A DNA stretch of 64,000 bases, taken from Flavobacterium seoulense (GTDB lineage: Bacteria > Bacteroidota > Bacteroidia > Flavobacteriales > Flavobacteriaceae). Of the stretch, positions 43,073 to 51,118 are shown one piece after another (within the stretch, counting starts at the first letter, position 1; each line of letters begins with the position of its first letter). Both the position numbers and the translations under genes were made by a program. A model generated the notes under the pieces. It ran no database searches, was not told where the DNA came from, and was given only the letters and a program-made list of their open reading frames with translations. The stretch is from positions 21,373 to 85,372 of the forward strand of contig NZ_JNCA01000026.1 of assembly GCF_000695795.1 (NCBI RefSeq). The letters are read 5' to 3'.

Positions 43073-44155
43073 ATGGAGATGGAAAAGTTTTTGACAAAAG
43101 AGATGACGGATGAAGGGGTTACATTTTCAATGAGTTTAAGTGAAAACTCAAGAATCCCTAAATACAAACAAATTGTTGATTCTATAATTGATAGTATTGC
43201 TACTGGAAAAATACAAATGGATCAAAAGTTGCCTTCCATTAATATGCTTAGTGAAGAATTCTATCTTTCCAGAGATACTGTCGAAAAAGCCTATAATATT
43301 TTAAAGAAAAGAAAGATCATAACTCCTATTCGTGGAAAAGGATATTATGTTACTCGTACTAAATTAATTGCTAAAGTCAATGTACTTTTTTTAATTAACA
43401 AGTTGAGTTCTTATAAGATGAGAATTTACAATTCCTTTATTAATAACATAGGCGGAAATTCTCAAACTGATTTACATATCTATCATTGCGACCAGACTTT
43501 ATTCCTGAATTTAATAGACAAATATTTAGGAGCTTATGATTATTATGTAATTATGCCTCATTTTAAAACGGATAATCTCACTCATTTTAGTTCAGGAGAA
43601 GATGTTTTAGAGGCAATTAATAAAATTCCAAAAGACAAATTAGTTATTTTAGATAATAACAAGGGAATTCAGGATTCTGTGATTGAAGTTTGTCAGGATT
43701 ATGAAAACGATATTTATGGTGCTTTGAAACAAGGAATTGAAAAAATTTCCAGATACAATAAATTAATTTTAATTTATCCTGAAAGTTCTGTTTATCCTTA
43801 TCCAAGAAGAATTCTAAATGGATTTAAACGATTTTGCGTAGATTCCGGATTAGAATATGAAGTGCTAAGAGAAGTTTATGATGATATAGTCTTAAAAAAA
43901 GGAGATTTGTTTATTACTATAGAAGAATCAGATTTGGTGAGTCTTGTAAAACAAATTAGAGATAAAAATTTTGAACTAGGAAGAGAAATAGGTGTTATAT
44001 CTTATAATGATACTCCACTGAAAGAATTACTCGGGATTACAGTAGTTTCCACTGATTTTAAAATGATGGGAGCAACAGCAGCAAGTATGATTTTGAATAA
44101 AGAATCTGGTAAAATTAAAAATCCTTTCAATTTTATTGATAGAAATTCAATTTAA
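43073..44155 (+). CDS. GntR-family regulator with LacI-type effector domain
   Basis: A 360-residue cytosolic regulator. A GntR winged helix lies at about residues 24-98: IPKYKQIVDSIIDSIATGKI, KLPSINMLSEEFYLSRDTVE, RGKGYYVTRT. It is followed by a periplasmic-binding-protein-like sugar domain, as in Bacteroidota regulators of monosaccharide genes. The start is ATG at 43073, though the second ATG at 43079 is equally possible. It is the only regulator inside the pectin locus, between the enzyme genes and the second susC/susD pair. A monosaccharide from pectin (rhamnose, galacturonate, arabinose) is a plausible effector; none can be named from sequence. Confidence 0.88.
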   Translation: MEMEKFLTKEMTDEGVTFSMSLSENSRIPKYKQIVDSIIDSIATGKIQMDQKLPSINMLSEEFYLSRDTVEKAYNILKKRKIITPIRGKGYYVTRTKLIAKVNVLFLINKLSSYKMRIYNSFINNIGGNSQTDLHIYHCDQTLFLNLIDKYLGAYDYYVIMPHFKTDNLTHFSSGEDVLEAINKIPKDKLVILDNNKGIQDSVIEVCQDYENDIYGALKQGIEKISRYNKLILIYPESSVYPYPRRILNGFKRFCVDSGLEYEVLREVYDDIVLKKGDLFITIEESDLVSLVKQIRDKNFELGREIGVISYNDTPLKELLGITVVSTDFKMMGATAASMILNKESGKIKNPFNFIDRNSI

Positions 44156-44182
44156 TATTAAGATTTGTTTAAATCATGATAT

Positions 44183-44214
44183 AAAAAAAGGAGGTCAATT
44201 TGACCTCCTTTTTT
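44183..44214. terminator. Bidirectional terminator between the GntR and SusD2 genes
   Basis: Arms AAAAAAAGGAGGTC (44183-44196) and GACCTCCTTTTTT (44202-44214) with a 5-nt loop, located between convergent genes. Confidence 0.88.
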
Positions 44215-44232
44215 AGTAGCTTAAAATGTGAT

Positions 44233-46179
44233 TTAATACCCAGGATTTTGCATTGCAGCTTTTTCTGCTGCTGTTAATGGTCTTCCTTGTGTATATATTC
44301 CATCAAGAAACGTTTGTGGTATAGGACGTATATTGTGAAAATCTTTGATATTTGGAGCTGCATCAGGATTGTAAGCTTTTGCTCTGGCTATTAAAGTTTT
44401 GGTTCTGCTTAAATCTTCCCAACGGTGAAATTCTCCACAAAGTTCTCTGGTACGTTCATTTAAAATTAAACATAGCATTCTGTCATAATCGCTAGAGTAT
44501 CCTAATTTTGTTATTACTGCTTGATCAGCTGCTGGTAATGCACTAATGCTTGCAATAGTTAAAGTAGTTGCTGCAGTAGTGTTTGCTATGTTGTTTGATT
44601 CATAATATGAATTTTCAGCAATAAATGAACTAGCTCTTCCTCCTTGAACTGCAGTTGTCCAGGCAGCAGATCCGTCAGTGTAAGCAGCGCGATCTTCTCC
44701 TGTTTTATAAGCACCACGATTACGTACAATATTAATGTAGCTTAAAGCATCACTATAAGAACCTGTTCCTAGTTTAGCTAATCTAATTTTTGCTTCTGCA
44801 GCCATTAAATAAGTTTCTGCTGAACGGGCTAGTATAATGTCACGGCTTCCTTTTGTAGCATTGAAATCAAGTCTGGAACCATCCATATATTTACTTAATG
44901 ATGGAAATCTAACATCTTTCATCAATCCAAAATTATCAGCTGCATAAGCTACAAATACACTAGGAATTACTTTTCCAGTTTTAGCATAAACTATTGTACC
45001 ATCATTTCTGGTTTTTGCAAATCTTGTATCGGTAGGGCTGTTCATTATATACATGATACCTAAATCGCCATTAACATAAATGCTTCCTGATACTCTATTA
45101 TTTACAATGCTTTTTGTTTGAAAGCTTTTCCAAAAACGAGAATCGTTTACTTTGTCATAAATGTCATAAGTAAAATAAGTAGGAGCTAGACGGCTAAATG
45201 GTCGTCCTCCAGCAGTATTACGAATCATTTGAGGTAATTGATCGTACGTAGATAAGAAGTACAAGTGCTGTTGATTTCCTCCAGTTGTTAACTGATTTGA
45301 ATTGAAGTCAGCAGATAAAATTAATTCGGATAATTTTTCGTTTGCTCCGTCAGCTGCTTTAAAGTCCCATAGATTAACATAATTTGGCGCTAATGCGTGG
45401 CGAGAAATCACTTCGTCAGATAAGGTAACTACTTGTTGTAAGTCGGCTAATTTAGTTGTTGAATTCCAAGCATCATTGATTTCACTAGCTCGAGTTAAAT
45501 AAGCTTTAGCCAAATAGTGAGCAGCTGCATCTTTTGTTATTTTATTTGGTCCGCCTGTATTTGATAGTAAGTTGTAGGCTTGTGTAAAATCAGTAATGAC
45601 CTGTTTTAGAACGTCTTCAGCTGAAGCTCTTGTAAATTCTAATTGTACAACATTGCTTGTTTTTAGATTTATTGGTACACCTCCATATTGTCTTACTAAT
45701 TTTAAATAATTATAAGCTCTCATAAAATGAGCTTCTCCTAAGGCAACTTTTTTGATGGCATCGTTAGTTGATGTAATCGCATTGATTGACTCAATTAGTT
45801 GATTAGTGTTTCCAATTCCAATATATAAATTGTCCCAATTGGTATTGGCAGCAACAGTATTAGAGTTAGATACAGTTACAAAAGATCCAAATCCAGAGGC
45901 ATAGGAATTCCATAATCCATTTGATGGGTCACCTCCAACATGAAATTCATCGGTTCCCGATTCGTTTGCGGTAAGAGGAACTTCTCTATTCATATCTAAT
46001 GCAAAAACTTGATAATAGGTTCCAACAGATAAAGCTTGAATCCCTTCTTCGGTTTTTAAGTATCCTGAATTGTATCCGGTTTTTAATTTTTCGTCTAGAA
46101 AATCTTCACTACAAGAGCTGCTAAATCCTAATGTTGCTAGTAATATTAGGTTGATATATAGTTTTTTATAATTTTTCAT
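44233..46179 (-). CDS. SusD/RagB-like glycan-binding lipoprotein, pair 2
   Basis: A 648-residue surface lipoprotein. The signal peptide ends FSSSC (Cys23), followed by SEDFLDEKLKTGYNSGYLKT. Helical repeat region includes GEAHFMRAYNYLKLVRQYGG near 149; the C-terminal LNERTRELCGEFHRWEDLSR and IRPIPQTFLDGI blocks match the first SusD strongly. It follows its SusC by 11 bp. The pair probably takes up a second class of pectic oligomer or the same one with different affinity. Confidence 0.96.
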   Translation of the reverse strand: MKNYKKLYINLILLATLGFSSSCSEDFLDEKLKTGYNSGYLKTEEGIQALSVGTYYQVFALDMNREVPLTANESGTDEFHVGGDPSNGLWNSYASGFGSFVTVSNSNTVAANTNWDNLYIGIGNTNQLIESINAITSTNDAIKKVALGEAHFMRAYNYLKLVRQYGGVPINLKTSNVVQLEFTRASAEDVLKQVITDFTQAYNLLSNTGGPNKITKDAAAHYLAKAYLTRASEINDAWNSTTKLADLQQVVTLSDEVISRHALAPNYVNLWDFKAADGANEKLSELILSADFNSNQLTTGGNQQHLYFLSTYDQLPQMIRNTAGGRPFSRLAPTYFTYDIYDKVNDSRFWKSFQTKSIVNNRVSGSIYVNGDLGIMYIMNSPTDTRFAKTRNDGTIVYAKTGKVIPSVFVAYAADNFGLMKDVRFPSLSKYMDGSRLDFNATKGSRDIILARSAETYLMAAEAKIRLAKLGTGSYSDALSYINIVRNRGAYKTGEDRAAYTDGSAAWTTAVQGGRASSFIAENSYYESNNIANTTAATTLTIASISALPAADQAVITKLGYSSDYDRMLCLILNERTRELCGEFHRWEDLSRTKTLIARAKAYNPDAAPNIKDFHNIRPIPQTFLDGIYTQGRPLTAAEKAAMQNPGY

Positions 46180-46190
46180 GATTGTTTTTT

Positions 46191-49100
46191 TTAGAATTGA
46201 ACATTTAACCCTAATGTAAATCCTCTATTAGAATAAGTAGTTCTGGTATCTAAGTCTACCCATTTTACTTTAGAGAAAATCATACCTGGATTAGCTGCTT
46301 GCAAATAAATTCGTAGTCTGGAAAGTCCTAATTTTTCTACTAAGTCTTGTTCGAAATTATAGCCCAAAGAGATATTTCTTATTTTTAAGAAAGAACCGTT
46401 TCTGTAGCCTAAAATAGGATTGTATAAATCACCTGTCCCAGCTGAGAAAATAGGCTTTTGATATTCTGCATTAGTATTGTCATCAGTGTAATAATCTAAT
46501 TTTCTTTGGCTGGTTTTTCCACTTAAATTTTCTCCTCCAGCATCATATAGGTATCCCATACGACCATATATAAAGATGGATAATTCGATATTTTTAAAAT
46601 TAAAAGTATTAGTTAAACCTGTTATGAATTTTGGTTCAGTACTTCCTAGAACTACACGATCGTTATTAGCATCAATTTTATAATCTCCATTTTGATCAAC
46701 GGGTCTTGCGTTTCCAAAAGTAAAAACAGTACTACCAGCAGCTGCGTTGAATTTAGCCATTTCTGCAGCATCTTCTGGTCTCCAAATTCCATTAGATTCA
46801 AAACCATAAATAATACCTGGAGAATATCCTATAAATCTTGTGTTAAGGATGTCATCTTGTTTACCATTTTGTAGTTCAACTATTCTACTTTTTTGCCAAG
46901 AAGCACTTAGACTTGAAGTCCATTCAAAATTGGCTGTTTTAACATTTATGGTATTCAATGTAAGTTCAACTCCATTTCCTTCAGTTTTTCCAATATTGGC
47001 AAGAGTTTTGTCGTAACCAATAACTGTTGGGATACTTCTTAATAATAATAAATCTTTGGTTTTAGAAGTATAATATTCTAAACTTCCTGAAATTCTATTA
47101 CTAAATAGTCCAAAGTCAATACCATAGTTATATTGAGTTGTTTTTTCCCAACCTAGTTCGCTGTTTGGTAACTTTAAGTTAGTTAGAACTCCTGAAGATG
47201 TTGAATAAAGTACTTGTCCTAATGGTGGTTGTGTTTCATAGGCCGGTACTGCAGCATTACCCGTTACCCCATATCCGGCTCTAAGTTTTAATGCATTAAG
47301 CCAGGAAATATTTTGTAAGAACTCTTCTTTGTCGATTCGCCAAGCTAAAGAGGCACTTGTAAATTGATCTCTTCGGTTTAATTTTGCTAATTGAGAAGCT
47401 GAGTCATAACGTAGAGATGCTGTTAATAGATATTTGTCGTCATAACCATAAGTTAATCTACCCATGTAAGAGAATAAACCGGTTTCAATAAGATTTGAAG
47501 AGTATGCATTTAAAGTTACATTTTCTTTAGTTAAAGCATTCCATTTGTTATCTACGTTTTTAATATTTTCAGCAGACATAGAGCTTTCTTCGTTAGAATA
47601 TTGTGTTTTACTTTGTAATAAAGTAATGCCAAAATCGTGTTTGCCTATTGTTTTGTTATATAAAATTAGATTATCTAAAGTGTAAGAGATGGTTTGGTTT
47701 TTTGCCAATAAAGCAAAACTGGTTCCAGAACGAGCAGACGATAAACCGTTTAAGAATGCTCCATTTCTGTAAGAAGTGATATCAGGACCAAAATTTACGC
47801 GGTATTTTAAACCGTCTAACTTGGATGAAAATCCTCCAAAATCTAATTGACCATAAAAACTACCAAAAGCACGTAAGGTTACACGTTGGTCTTGAGAATA
47901 TTTGTATTCTTCATAAACGTTTCTAATAGTTGAATCTCCCCCAGGGTTTTGAATTCTATTTCCATTAGCATCTAGTGGTACTGCGTAAGGTAGATTTTGT
48001 CTTGCAGTTTGGTATATCCCGTCTGATGACGCTACTGCAGATCTACCAGCATTAGATAATCCGTATTCGTTCACAGCATAACTTGTGTTTAGGTTAGCTC
48101 CCATAGAAAACCATTTTGTTGGAGTAATATCAATGTTTACAGAACCATTGTAACGTTTGAAACCTTGTCCTTTTAATGTTCCTGTGTTTTCAAGATATCC
48201 GAAAGATCCATACGCTTTCATTTTTTCTGAACCTCCACTAACGCTTAAAGTGTGTTGTTGAGTCACTCCTGTCTGTGTGACAAATTTTGTCCAGTCGGTT
48301 GTGCTTACTTTTGAACCATCCCAAGTTCCAGTAGCCCATCCTTTTTCTATATTAGCCCATGCAGCAGGATCTGCAGTGTCTAAAAATATAGTTCGGTCAT
48401 TCGCTATAGTTGGCGCATTTCCTGGAGCAAAAGCAGAAGGGTTTGAGTAATATCTAGCCCAACGACGTAATTCAATGTATTCTGCAGCATTCATCAGTGG
48501 AGCAAATTCATGAATTTTTTCGGTCGTCACTGCTGTGTCGTAGTTTATGGTGAATTTTCCGTTTTTTCCTTTTTTGGTTGTAACAATAATAACTCCATTT
48601 GCTCCACGAGATCCATAAATTGCTGTTGCTGATGCATCTTTTAATACGTCAATAGATTCTATATCACTTGGATTAATGAAGTCGATGCTCCCTCCAACTT
48701 GTGATACTTTTCCATCTGAATCAGTACTTGCTCTTGAGTTTAGAGGAATTCCATCTACTACATAAAGTGGAGAGTTAAAAGCAGCAATAGAACGGGACCC
48801 ACGAATATTGATATTGCCAACAGTTCCAGGGCGTTCATTAGAACCAATATCCACCCCTGCAGCTTTTCCTTGCATAGCCTGAACAGCATTTTGTACAGGT
48901 CTGGATTCTATTTCTTTAGCACCAACACTAACAATTGATCCTGTTAAATCTTTCTTTTTTCTGGTTCCGTAACCTACAACTACTACTTCTTCTAGTTTTG
49001 CTCCTTCTTCTTCTAATTTTACATTAATATTTTTTTGGTTGCTTACTTTTATTTCAGAGCTTTTCATCCCGATAAAAGAAACGACAAGAACATCTTCTGG

Positions 49101-49301
49101 TTTTGCTTTGATGGCAAACTTACCATCTAAATCTGTTTGAACTCCATTGGTTGTGTTTTTGATTAATACATTGGCTCCTGGTATAGGCATGCCTGTGTTG
49201 TCTTTGATTGTTCCTGTGATAGTATTGGTTTGTGCTAAGGCAGTCATACTGATTAGCATGATGCTGTAAAAAACCAGATACTTTAAGAAAGAATGTTTCA
49301 T
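46191..49301 (-). CDS. SusC/RagA-like TonB-dependent transporter, pair 2
   Basis: A 1036-residue transporter with a signal peptide ending MTALAQ. Its carboxypeptidase-like domain starts TITGTIKDNTGMPIPGANVL, followed by the SusC box EEVVVVGYGTRKKKDLTGSI and the plug with SIDVLKDASATAIYGSRGAN. The barrel ends GLNVQF. Many blocks are shared with SusC1 (for example VTQTGVTQQHTLSVSGGSEK against VTQTGIMNEHVISASGGSEK), so the two pairs arose by duplication. There is no STN domain. It is divergent from the CE12 esterase gene at 49755. Confidence 0.97.
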   Translation of the reverse strand: MKHSFLKYLVFYSIMLISMTALAQTNTITGTIKDNTGMPIPGANVLIKNTTNGVQTDLDGKFAIKAKPEDVLVVSFIGMKSSEIKVSNQKNINVKLEEEGAKLEEVVVVGYGTRKKKDLTGSIVSVGAKEIESRPVQNAVQAMQGKAAGVDIGSNERPGTVGNINIRGSRSIAAFNSPLYVVDGIPLNSRASTDSDGKVSQVGGSIDFINPSDIESIDVLKDASATAIYGSRGANGVIIVTTKKGKNGKFTINYDTAVTTEKIHEFAPLMNAAEYIELRRWARYYSNPSAFAPGNAPTIANDRTIFLDTADPAAWANIEKGWATGTWDGSKVSTTDWTKFVTQTGVTQQHTLSVSGGSEKMKAYGSFGYLENTGTLKGQGFKRYNGSVNIDITPTKWFSMGANLNTSYAVNEYGLSNAGRSAVASSDGIYQTARQNLPYAVPLDANGNRIQNPGGDSTIRNVYEEYKYSQDQRVTLRAFGSFYGQLDFGGFSSKLDGLKYRVNFGPDITSYRNGAFLNGLSSARSGTSFALLAKNQTISYTLDNLILYNKTIGKHDFGITLLQSKTQYSNEESSMSAENIKNVDNKWNALTKENVTLNAYSSNLIETGLFSYMGRLTYGYDDKYLLTASLRYDSASQLAKLNRRDQFTSASLAWRIDKEEFLQNISWLNALKLRAGYGVTGNAAVPAYETQPPLGQVLYSTSSGVLTNLKLPNSELGWEKTTQYNYGIDFGLFSNRISGSLEYYTSKTKDLLLLRSIPTVIGYDKTLANIGKTEGNGVELTLNTINVKTANFEWTSSLSASWQKSRIVELQNGKQDDILNTRFIGYSPGIIYGFESNGIWRPEDAAEMAKFNAAAGSTVFTFGNARPVDQNGDYKIDANNDRVVLGSTEPKFITGLTNTFNFKNIELSIFIYGRMGYLYDAGGENLSGKTSQRKLDYYTDDNTNAEYQKPIFSAGTGDLYNPILGYRNGSFLKIRNISLGYNFEQDLVEKLGLSRLRIYLQAANPGMIFSKVKWVDLDTRTTYSNRGFTLGLNVQF

Positions 49302-49421
49302 AAAAAATAATTTTGGTTAAATAATTAGGTTGTGTATATGTGGTTGAAACTTCGTATATCTTAAAAAATTTAAGATATAATTTAAAAGTACAAAAAAATA
49401 TCATTAAATAATTGTTAATAT

Positions 49422-49463
49422 GAAAAATAATTTAACTTTTTTTTAACCTGTATTCTGCAGGTT
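49422..49463 (-). promoter_or_regulatory. Candidate promoter of susC2 with variant boxes
   Basis: On the minus strand: TATTTTTC (49429-49422), preceded 22 nt upstream by CAGAAT (49457-49452) and overlapping a palindrome AACCTG (49445-49450) / CAGGTT (49458-49463). This resembles the other pectin promoters but the spacing is 22 and the boxes diverge. Confidence 0.35.
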
Positions 49464-49689
49464 GTTTTTGTAAAAAAATGTCTATGGAATTGAGATTTGC
49501 AGTCTATTATTTAAGAAAATGTACTGATAGTGTTGGTTTTTTTGAAGAATTATGTTTTTTTCTTAAAAATGTATTTTGTAGTAATTATTTGGTATTATTT
49601 TTGGTAAAATGAAAATTTACAATTTGTTAAAGACTTGTGAATTGATTTTAGCTCTTAAATATTGTAATTTTTTACACTGCCTAACAGTG

Positions 49690-49724
49690 CAGGATACTAA
49701 TTTGGGCTTAATACAATACTTTAG
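49690..49724 (+). promoter_or_regulatory. Promoter of the CE12 / GH2 operon with CAGGAT box
   Basis: CAGGAT at 49690-49695, exactly 21 nt, then TACTTTAG (49717-49724), one base off TAnnTTTG. The distal copy 10 bp upstream is degenerate (CCTAAC). The ATG is at 49755. Confidence 0.55.
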
Positions 49725-49754
49725 GCGATTATTTATAAATAAATACCATATTCT

Positions 49755-51101
49755 ATGATTCAAAAAAACAAGATAATTTGTTTACTCCTTATATTGTATA
49801 GTTTTAATGTAACAATTGCGGGAACTGTTTCTGAAAAAAATAAAATTGAAACACCAAAATCAATAGGAAAGCAAATTTTCTATTTTGGTAAAAAAGCTAA
49901 AAAAAGTAAAGAAGCGAAAATAATTACTACTTCTGTAAAATTTGATTCCACTTTAGGTTATGGTTTCGATTTTAATACTGCAGCAAATGTGAAATTAAAT
50001 TCGGATTCATTTATTATTGAAGCACCTACCTATTTTTCCGTGCAGCTTCCTGAAGGTAATTATCAGGTTTCGGTAACTTTTGGAAGTAAAACCCAAAATA
50101 CAAATACTACCATTAAAGCAGAATCCAGAAGATTGTTTTTAGATCAAGAAAAACTAAAAAAAGGAGAAACGGATACCAAAATCTTTAATATAAATGTTAG
50201 AACTCCTAAAATTGATGCTACTTCTGAGATTCAATTAAAAGAAAGAGATTTTGGTCAGTTAAATTGGGACGAAAAATTAACCTTAGAATTTCTAGGAACA
50301 GTCGAAATAAAAACTATCAGTATTACTCCAATAACTAATGTTAAAACCGTTTATTTAGCCGGAGATTCTACCGTTACTGATCAGGATTTAGAGCCTTGGG
50401 CTTCCTGGGGACAATTTATCACTAATTATTTTGACGAAAATGTTGTAGTGGCTAATTACGCAGTTTCTGGATCAACATTGCGTTCTTTTAAGTCTAGTTT
50501 ACGTTTGAAGAAAATTTTGTCTCTTATCAAACCGGGAGATTATTTAATAGTCGAATTTGCTCATAATGATGAGAAAGAAAAAGGGGAAGGAATTGGACCA
50601 TGGGATTCTTATTCGGCTTCTATTCGTGAATATGTTCAGGCTGCCAGAGATAAAGGAGCAATTCCTATTTTAGTTACTCCGGTGCAGCGTCGTTTTTTTA
50701 ATGCTGACGGAACTTTAAAACCAACACACGGCGATTATCCTGATGCAATGCGAAAAGTAGCTCAGGAAATGAATGTTCCATTAGTTGATATTACAAAATT
50801 AACGACTACTTTATATGAAAGCTGGGGCGATGAACCGTCGAGAAAAGCTTTTGTGCAATATCCGGCGAATACTTTTCCGGGACAAAAAGAAAAATTAGAA
50901 GACAATACTCATTTTAATTCTTTTGGAGCCAATGAAATTGCACTTTGTGTTATTAAAGGTTTGCAAGATTTAAATAATCCATTGGCTAATTATTTTATAA
51001 AAGGCTTACCTCAATATAATCCAAATAATCCGAATGTTTTTGCAAAATGGACGCTGCCAATGAGCAATCGTTTTGAAACTGCAAAACCAGACGGAAATTA
51101 A
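49755..51101 (+). CDS. CE12-like rhamnogalacturonan acetylesterase with N-terminal beta-sandwich
   Basis: A 448-residue exported esterase. After the signal peptide comes an unassigned beta-rich domain (about residues 35-195; SVQLPEGNYQVSVTFGS suggests a carbohydrate-binding-like sandwich). The SGNH hydrolase domain follows: nucleophile block LAGDSTVTD near 201, Gly block, VEFAHNDEKEKG near 266 (block III Asn), and DNTHFNSFGANEIA near 384 (Asp/His). CE12 members remove acetyl groups from galacturonate in rhamnogalacturonan I. It is followed 17 bp later by the GH2 gene, so the two are an operon driven by the CAGGAT-type promoter. Confidence 0.88.
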   Translation: MIQKNKIICLLLILYSFNVTIAGTVSEKNKIETPKSIGKQIFYFGKKAKKSKEAKIITTSVKFDSTLGYGFDFNTAANVKLNSDSFIIEAPTYFSVQLPEGNYQVSVTFGSKTQNTNTTIKAESRRLFLDQEKLKKGETDTKIFNINVRTPKIDATSEIQLKERDFGQLNWDEKLTLEFLGTVEIKTISITPITNVKTVYLAGDSTVTDQDLEPWASWGQFITNYFDENVVVANYAVSGSTLRSFKSSLRLKKILSLIKPGDYLIVEFAHNDEKEKGEGIGPWDSYSASIREYVQAARDKGAIPILVTPVQRRFFNADGTLKPTHGDYPDAMRKVAQEMNVPLVDITKLTTTLYESWGDEPSRKAFVQYPANTFPGQKEKLEDNTHFNSFGANEIALCVIKGLQDLNNPLANYFIKGLPQYNPNNPNVFAKWTLPMSNRFETAKPDGN

Positions 51102-51118
51102 TTCTTTAATCAAATTTT

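Larger units (their letters stand above)
49302..49754. other. Divergent regulatory region, 453 bp, between susC2 and the CE12 gene
   Basis: No ORF. It holds a weak susC2 promoter candidate with a palindrome (49422-49463) and the CAGGAT-type promoter of the CE12 gene (49690-49724). The stretch 49465-49675 is AT-rich with no other signal seen. Confidence 0.6.
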
